NCBI GenBank assembly: GCA_031273405.1
Contig: JAISRW010000089.1
Span: 1 to 9,870, forward strand
DNA from: Treponema sp.
Lineage (GTDB): Bacteria; Spirochaetota; Spirochaetia; Treponematales; Breznakiellaceae
Length of the DNA stretch: 9,870 bases
Reading direction: 5' to 3'
Below the pieces are notes generated by a model. The model ran no database searches and was not told the DNA's origin. It saw nothing but the letters and a program-made list of their open reading frames with translations. The translations under genes were made by a program, and so were the position numbers. This document shows positions 6,414-9,870 of the stretch, piece after piece (the first letter of the stretch is position 1; the number at the start of each line of letters is the position of its first letter).

Positions 6414-7421
6414 TTACATTGGGGTTGCCGGCTGCGCGGCAGGGACCTTGTAACAGACAACTTTATTCCGCCCCTCGTGTTTGGCCTGGTAAAGGGCGCT
6501 GTCGGCGTTGCTGATAAGGACTTCGATATAGCTGCCGCCCTGGTTTTCGTTGGAGCAGGCCGCGGCGACCCCGAAGCTGGCGGTTATGGCTGCCGGCCCG
6601 TTTTCCAGGTGCACCGGGTTATGCTGTACGGCCTTCCTCACCCGTTCCGCGATCTGGACGCCCATAGCCTCGTCGGCATTGCTGAAAAGGACGACAAACT
6701 CCTCCCCGCCGTAGCGGCCCAAAAAGTCGTTTTTCCGCAAAAGGGATCCGATAACCCGCACCACATGGCGCAGGGCCTCGTCCCCGGCCAGATGGCCGTA
6801 GGTATCATTGAAATTCTTGAAAAAATCGATATCCATCATGATTATGCCGCAAGGGGTCTTTAGAAGGGCCTCGTTTTCAAGTTCCAGGGACGCCCTCTCC
6901 ATGAAGGAACGCCGGTTCATGACCCCCGTAAGCGGATCGTGGCTGGCCAGGTACTTGAACTGGGATTCGCTTTTCTGGAGGGCCGCCACCGTGGAATTGC
7001 GTCTGTCCACTTCGCCGCGAAGCTTTTCCGCCAGTTTCTGGAGCGAGTCTTCCTTCTGCCTAAACTCTTTCAGGGTAGCGTCAAGCTGTTCTATCATACG
7101 GTTAAAAGCATCGGCAAAATCCCCCAGATATTCCAGGCGCTGGGAAAAATCCCCCTTTTCAACCAGTCTAACCTGCCGGATAAGGTGCTGCAGCATAGAT
7201 TGAAAGGCCTTAAGACAGTCGGGAATGATTCCCTCGGTATTGATGCTCCGCAAGAGATTCCCCGTTGAAAAAGAGTAGACAATTTCCCGTATGGATTTTA
7301 AATCGTCATGGATGTCCTTTAGCAGGGGAATAGATTCAAGCTCCTCCGAAAGTTCAGGAATCCTGTTGTCCCTGAGGAGTTTGTATATATGCTCCAGGGC
7401 CTGGTTTGCGTTCTCTTCCAT
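6414..7421 (-). CDS. Diguanylate cyclase with GGEEF domain and HAMP-like region
   Basis: Makes the second messenger cyclic di-GMP from two GTP. 335 residues: an alpha-helical N-terminus (1-55), a HAMP-like segment (about 58-112, IRQVRLVEKGDFSQRLEYLGDFADAFNRM), a coiled-coil stretch (about 112-155, KEFRQKEDSLQKLAEKLRGEV), then the GGDEF domain (158-325) with DPLTGVMNRR (162-171), metal-binding DIDFFKNFND (197-206), active-site GGEEF (238-242) and the product-inhibition I-site RKND (229-232) exactly five residues before it. The catalytic features are complete, so it should be active and feedback-inhibited. There is no membrane segment, which is unusual beside a HAMP-like region; it probably acts in the cytoplasm and dimerises through the coiled coil. 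An in-frame TGA shortly upstream rules out a longer N-terminus; the ribosome-binding site is weak. It stands alone, between repeat-rich spacers. Confidence 0.92.
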   Translation of the reverse strand: MEENANQALEHIYKLLRDNRIPELSEELESIPLLKDIHDDLKSIREIVYSFSTGNLLRSINTEGIIPDCLKAFQSMLQHLIRQVRLVEKGDFSQRLEYLGDFADAFNRMIEQLDATLKEFRQKEDSLQKLAEKLRGEVDRRNSTVAALQKSESQFKYLASHDPLTGVMNRRSFMERASLELENEALLKTPCGIIMMDIDFFKNFNDTYGHLAGDEALRHVVRVIGSLLRKNDFLGRYGGEEFVVLFSNADEAMGVQIAERVRKAVQHNPVHLENGPAAITASFGVAAACSNENQGGSYIEVLISNADSALYQAKHEGRNKVVCYKVPAAQPATPM

Positions 7422-7792
7422 AGTTATACTGCATCAGGGATTTCTCAAAACTTCAGTTTTGGGAAAGCAACCTTAAATTTAAATGAAAAGCGGGCCGGAC
7501 GTTAGTCCGATTAGGCCGCTTTTCCCATCGAACCGGAGGTTCGCACTAACCGAGTTTTAGGAAAAGCGCCATATTTACGATAATATAGCCGTTCAGATTG
7601 AATCTCTGGTTTGCGGCAACCGGGTTTTATAACCAACTAACCGGCAATTCTAAAATCCGACATTTTGAAACCGCCTCAACTTTTTCCATAATAAGACAAA
7701 AAAGCCGAATAGTATAGTACGGTACGGTCCCCAATAGGCAAATTCCCGCTTTTCTCCCCATTTTTCTCGTTTTCAGGCAAAAACAGGCCGCG
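7422..7792. repeat. Gene-free spacer built from dispersed repeats
   Basis: No gene is seen. In order: CCCAAAACT repeat copy 3, inverted (7438-7468); a 40-nt hairpin with outer stem GAAAAGCGG/CCGCTTTTC (7485-7493, 7516-7524) and inner stem CGGAC-GTTA-GTCCG (7496-7509); the second copy of the 44-bp repeat (7521-7564) with the hairpin CGAACC-GGA-GGTTCG (7529-7543); a CAACCGGGTTTTA echo of that repeat (about 7617-7629); and a partial copy (7651-7677) of the loop and right arm of the 2701-2737 inverted repeat. The blocks touch or nest, suggesting repeated insertion in the same spot. The cyclase promoter must lie here but I cannot place it. Confidence 0.6.
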
Positions 7793-7960
7793 GGTAACTA
7801 CTTTTGACCCGTTGGTAATTACTTTTGACCTATCGGTAATTACTTCCGACTCATTGGTAACTACTTCCGACTCATCGGTAACTACTTTTGACCCGTCGGT
7901 AACTACTTTTGACTCATTGGTAACTACTTTTAGACCGCCGGTAACTGCTTCCGGCGTCAA
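7793..7960. repeat. Tandem array: eight 21-bp units
   Basis: Eight consecutive 21-bp units begin at 7793, 7814, 7835, 7856, 7877, 7898, 7919 and 7940; the consensus is GGTAACTACTTTTGAC plus about five variable bases. Units 1-6 differ from one another only by transitions at seven positions; units 7 and 8 are diverged. The period is a multiple of three, so both strands stay open: on the minus strand it reads as a heptad (SKVVTNE-like), on the plus strand as VTTFDPS-like. The minus reading spans 7676-7960 (94 codons) but starts at a TTG without a ribosome-binding site. The array stops 7 nt before the Shine-Dalgarno site of the next gene, so it lies in that gene's leader or promoter zone. Confidence 0.85.
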
Positions 7961-7980
7961 TCTATATAAAGGAGAAAATT

Positions 7981-8344
7981 ATGGCTCACTATACCGACTG
8001 GCTTCCGACTACCCGGGAAAGACAACCGGCAATAGCCCGGGACCGGCAGAGCGTCATGGGAACCAAGGCCGCCGCCTGGGGCATCCCCGCCGGGGTTGTC
8101 ACCGACCTGGGGGGGCCTGATAACGGCGGCGGACGCCGCTCTGACCGCGGCGCGGAACGAAACCACCCGCACTCCCGTGGCCACCGCCTAATGCATTGCG
8201 GCCTTTGACGCCTTGACCGGCAAGATGCGGGACATCAAAAAGCGCTACTTCCTGACCCCGCCGCTCACGGACGCGGACTACATCAGGATAGGGAAGAGGG
8301 AAGAGAGGAGAGTGAGGAGAGGGGGGGCTTTCCTAAAACTTTAG
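7981..8344 (+). pseudogene. Decayed 'MAHY-DWLP' conserved hypothetical gene
   Basis: AAAGGAG (7968-7974) and ATG 7981 start a sound N-terminus, MAHYTDWLPTTRERQPAIA... AAWGIPAGVVTDL (to residue 43). At the G7 run 8109-8115 the frame breaks: removing one G gives LGGLITAADAALTAARNETTRTPVATA, then an in-frame TAA at 8189-8191, then CIAAFDALTGKMRDIKKRYFLTPPLTDADYI. This matches, from memory, a conserved protein of about 200 residues found in termite-gut treponemes and some Bacteroidetes, in which the TAA position is Gln (CAA, one transition away). After DADYI the similarity stops in a purine-rich tract and the frame closes at 8344 inside an inverted CCCAAAACT repeat, so the C-terminal half is absent. 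Three independent lesions make it a pseudogene. The uninterrupted zero frame (7981-8208, 75 codons) is a frameshift product. Function of the intact family is unknown. Confidence 0.8.
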
Positions 8345-8368
8345 TTTTGGGGAAAGCTCAATGGGCAA
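8327..8368 (-). repeat. Dispersed CCCAAAACT repeat, copy 4
   Basis: The reverse complement reads CCATT-GAGCTTTCCCCAAAAC, then TAAAGTTTTAGGAAAGC, nearly the same as 2571-2611 including the flanking CCATT. The palindromic core is GCTTTCC/GGAAAGC around AAAACT/AGTTTT. It overlaps the end of the pseudogene frame. Confidence 0.65.
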
Positions 8369-8533
8369 TAAGGGGAACCCCGCGGCCGGTCTGATCCGTA
8401 GCAAGATGCGACCGGGGGCGGGGGGTGCAACTGAATGCTTTGATAGTATGCCGGGGGAGGGGGCGGAATATCAATGGCTTCGGTTGTCTCTTTTTTGATA
8501 AAGCCGCCCTCTGGGGGGCGGGATGTCTTTATG
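8369..8533. other. G-rich unexplained spacer
   Basis: No convincing gene. Four G5-6 runs (8414-8418, 8420-8425, 8453-8457, 8459-8463) lie in two close pairs about 27 nt apart. A short open frame from ATG 8361 to a TGA near 8499 has no ribosome-binding site and no recognisable sequence. This could be residue of the pseudogene's lost half or of another decayed gene. Confidence 0.4.
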
Positions 8534-8546
8534 AAGGAGGATGACA

Positions 8547-8801
8547 ATGAAGTTACCCAGAGTATTTTTGACGGGAATGTCGGCCTTGGTGTTATTGACA
8601 TTCGCTTTCGTTCTGGCAGGGTGCGGAAACGCGGACGGCGGCCCCGCGGGGGGGCCTACAAGTTACACCGTAAGCTTTGATGTGGGCGAAGAAACGCCGG
8701 TACCGGCTCAAACCGTAGTGTCAGGCGGCAACGCGGTCCGCCCCGACACCGACCCCGAGAAAGAGGGCTGGTACTTTAAGGGACCAGGCGTCGGCGGCTA
8801 A
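8547..8801 (+). CDS. Short lipoprotein with a partial InlB-type repeat, probably truncated
   Basis: 84 residues from ATG 8547, chosen because AAGGAGG (8534-8540) is 6 nt upstream; an ATG at 8541 abuts that site. The N-terminus is a clear lipoprotein signal: MKLPR, a hydrophobic stretch (about 6-24) and lipobox VLAGC with Cys26. The mature part, SYTVSFDVGEETPVPAQTVV plus SGGNAVRPDTDPEKEGWYF (39-77), fits the start of an InlB B-repeat/Listeria-Bacteroides repeat, whose units usually run about 60-70 residues ending in a GW-x-x-F and LYA-like strand. Here the frame ends in GPGVGG-stop before the unit completes. Such repeats normally occur in long surface lipoproteins of treponemes, so this is likely the 5' remnant of a larger gene, although translation and export signals remain intact. 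It precedes pbpC by 38 nt in the same direction. Confidence 0.65.
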   Translation: MKLPRVFLTGMSALVLLTFAFVLAGCGNADGGPAGGPTSYTVSFDVGEETPVPAQTVVSGGNAVRPDTDPEKEGWYFKGPGVGG

Positions 8802-8839
8802 CTTCCGGGCGCTTTAGCGGTTAGAATCAAGAAAGCACT

Positions 8840-9870
8840 ATGATATACCTCAGAAAAAAAGAGTCCCCGGTTGCATTGAGCATTGCCGGCTCCCGGCACA
8901 CAAGGCTCTACGCAGCCTGTTTTATCGTTCTTCTCCTCATCTTCGCCCTTTCCCTGCCTGACCCCCTCTTTGACAGCCCCTATTCCCCTGTCCTCTACGA
9001 CAGGGAGGGGCGGCTTTTAGGCGCCCTGACAGCTCAGGACGGCCAATGGCGCTTTCCCCCCTCGGAAAAGGTAAACGAAAAATTCGCCGCCGCCGTCATC
9101 GAGGCCGAAGACCGCCGCTTCCGCCGCCATCCCGGAGTGGATCCCCTCGCCATAGGCCGGGCGGTAATTCAAAACGCCCAATCCCGCCGGGTGGTTTCGG
9201 GGGCCTCCACCCTTACCATGCAGACTGTCCGGCTCATGCGTTCAAGCGTATGGAGGGGCCGCAGGCGGGGGCTCTTTGAAAAAATTACCGAGGCTTTCCT
9301 GGCCCTGCGCCTTGAACTGGGAAGATCCAAGGACGACATTCTCGCCCTCTACGCCGCCAACGCCCCCTTCGGGGCAAACGTGGTGGGCCTTGAGGCCGCA
9401 AGCTGGCGCTGGTTCGGCCGGGGAACCGGGGAGCTTTCCTGGGCCGAGGCCGCCACCCTGGCGGTGCTTCCCAACAGCCCCGGCCTCATCCATCCCGGCC
9501 AGAACAGGGAGGCCCTGAGGCTCAAGCGGGACGATCTTTTGGAAAGGCTCTTTAACAAAAATTTGTTTGATCAGGAAACCCTAGCCCTGGCTTTGGCCGA
9601 AGAACTTCCCCCGGAACCCCTGCCCCTGCCCCAACTGGCGCCCCACCTGCTTAACCGCATGGTCCGGGAAAGAGGCGGCGTCGCCGCTTTTAGGGGCGCC
9701 GGCGGAAAGCCCCTGCGTACAACTCTGGACCGCTATATTCAGGACCGGGCCCAGACGATCATGAACCGGGTTTCCGGGAACTTTGCCGGAAACGGGATCA
9801 TGAACGGCGCCTGCCTCATCATCAATACCAAAACCGGAGAAACCGCGGCTTACGTGGGGAATGTGGAAAC
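8840..9870 (+). CDS. pbpC: Penicillin-binding protein 1C, N-terminal part (cut by the right edge)
   Basis: Bifunctional peptidoglycan synthase of the inner membrane; 343 codons are visible of an expected 700-800. A cytoplasmic basic N-terminus (1-22) and one transmembrane segment (about 23-40, LYAACFIVLLLIFALSLP) lead into the glycosyltransferase-51 domain: catalytic Glu90 in EAEDRRFRRHPGVDP (88-102), SGASTLTMQTVRL (120-132), FEKITEAFLALRLEL with Lys148/Glu151 (146-160), LYAANAPFGANVVGLEAAS (170-188) and ELSWAEAATLAVLPNSPGLIHPG (198-220). NAPFG and LPNSPGLIHPG are typical of PbpC rather than PBP1A/1B. The transpeptidase domain would begin after LRTTLDRYIQ and lies mostly outside the window. 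The ATG at 8840 has only a weak purine-rich site (AAGAAAG); no better start was found. The yfhM/alpha-2-macroglobulin gene that often accompanies pbpC is not upstream here. Confidence 0.92.
   Translation, partial: MIYLRKKESPVALSIAGSRHTRLYAACFIVLLLIFALSLPDPLFDSPYSPVLYDREGRLLGALTAQDGQWRFPPSEKVNEKFAAAVIEAEDRRFRRHPGVDPLAIGRAVIQNAQSRRVVSGASTLTMQTVRLMRSSVWRGRRRGLFEKITEAFLALRLELGRSKDDILALYAANAPFGANVVGLEAASWRWFGRGTGELSWAEAATLAVLPNSPGLIHPGQNREALRLKRDDLLERLFNKNLFDQETLALALAEELPPEPLPLPQLAPHLLNRMVRERGGVAAFRGAGGKPLRTTLDRYIQDRAQTIMNRVSGNFAGNGIMNGACLIINTKTGETAAYVGNVE

Noticed and set aside
7676..7960. Minus-strand 94-codon frame with heptad repeats as a gene
   Set aside because: It begins at a TTG with no ribosome-binding site, and the remainder outside the array looks like spacer. 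Kept as a repeat observation only, since its substitution pattern is mildly protein-like.
7793..7960. CRISPR array
   Set aside because: The units are contiguous 21-bp repeats without unique spacers, and no cas genes are nearby.
8414..8463. G-quadruplex regulatory element
   Set aside because: Four G-runs exist, but the middle loop of about 27 nt makes a stable fold doubtful and no gene signal is tied to it.

Overview
The window looks like a chromosomal segment of a spirochaete, most like the termite-gut treponemes. This is inferred from gene style (an InlB-like-repeat lipoprotein, a decayed 'MAHY..DWLP' hypothetical gene, intergenic spaces crowded with short hairpins) and has not been tested by any search. 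The genes are moderately GC-rich and the spacers are AT-richer.

Layout. (1) 1-1145, minus strand: most of a rhamnulokinase-type FGGY sugar kinase, cut by the left window edge. (2) 1146-1518: gene-free spacer with four GC hairpins with 3-nt loops, two related AT-rich hairpins, a good sigma70-type promoter and a 5'UTR hairpin. (3) 1519-5702, plus strand: a complete binding-protein-dependent ABC importer, ordered as periplasmic binding protein, fused double permease, ATPase. It resembles the ferric-iron (Fbp/Afu) group. The binding protein is separated from the permease by a spacer with a terminator-like element and a perfect 15-bp hairpin; the permease and ATPase overlap. The lipobox cysteine of the binding protein reads as arginine. 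(4) 5790-6176, minus: a small DUF6941-like protein with a promoter set for a nearly leaderless mRNA. (5) 6414-7421, minus: a diguanylate cyclase with a HAMP-like region, GGEEF and an I-site, but no membrane segment. (6) 7422-7980: repeat-rich spacer ending in eight 21-bp tandem repeats. (7) 7981-8344, plus: a pseudogene with a homopolymer frameshift, an in-frame stop and a lost 3' half. (8) 8547-8801, plus: a short lipoprotein carrying part of one InlB-type repeat, probably a remnant. (9) 8840-9870, plus: the N-terminal part of penicillin-binding protein 1C, cut by the right edge.

How it works together. Only the ABC importer forms a clear functional unit; the kinase, cyclase, DUF6941 protein and PbpC look like independent genes. 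The most unusual content is between genes: several families of short dispersed inverted repeats recur across the window, and 7.5-8.8 kb looks like a decaying, repeat-invaded region. I see no convincing new multi-gene system.
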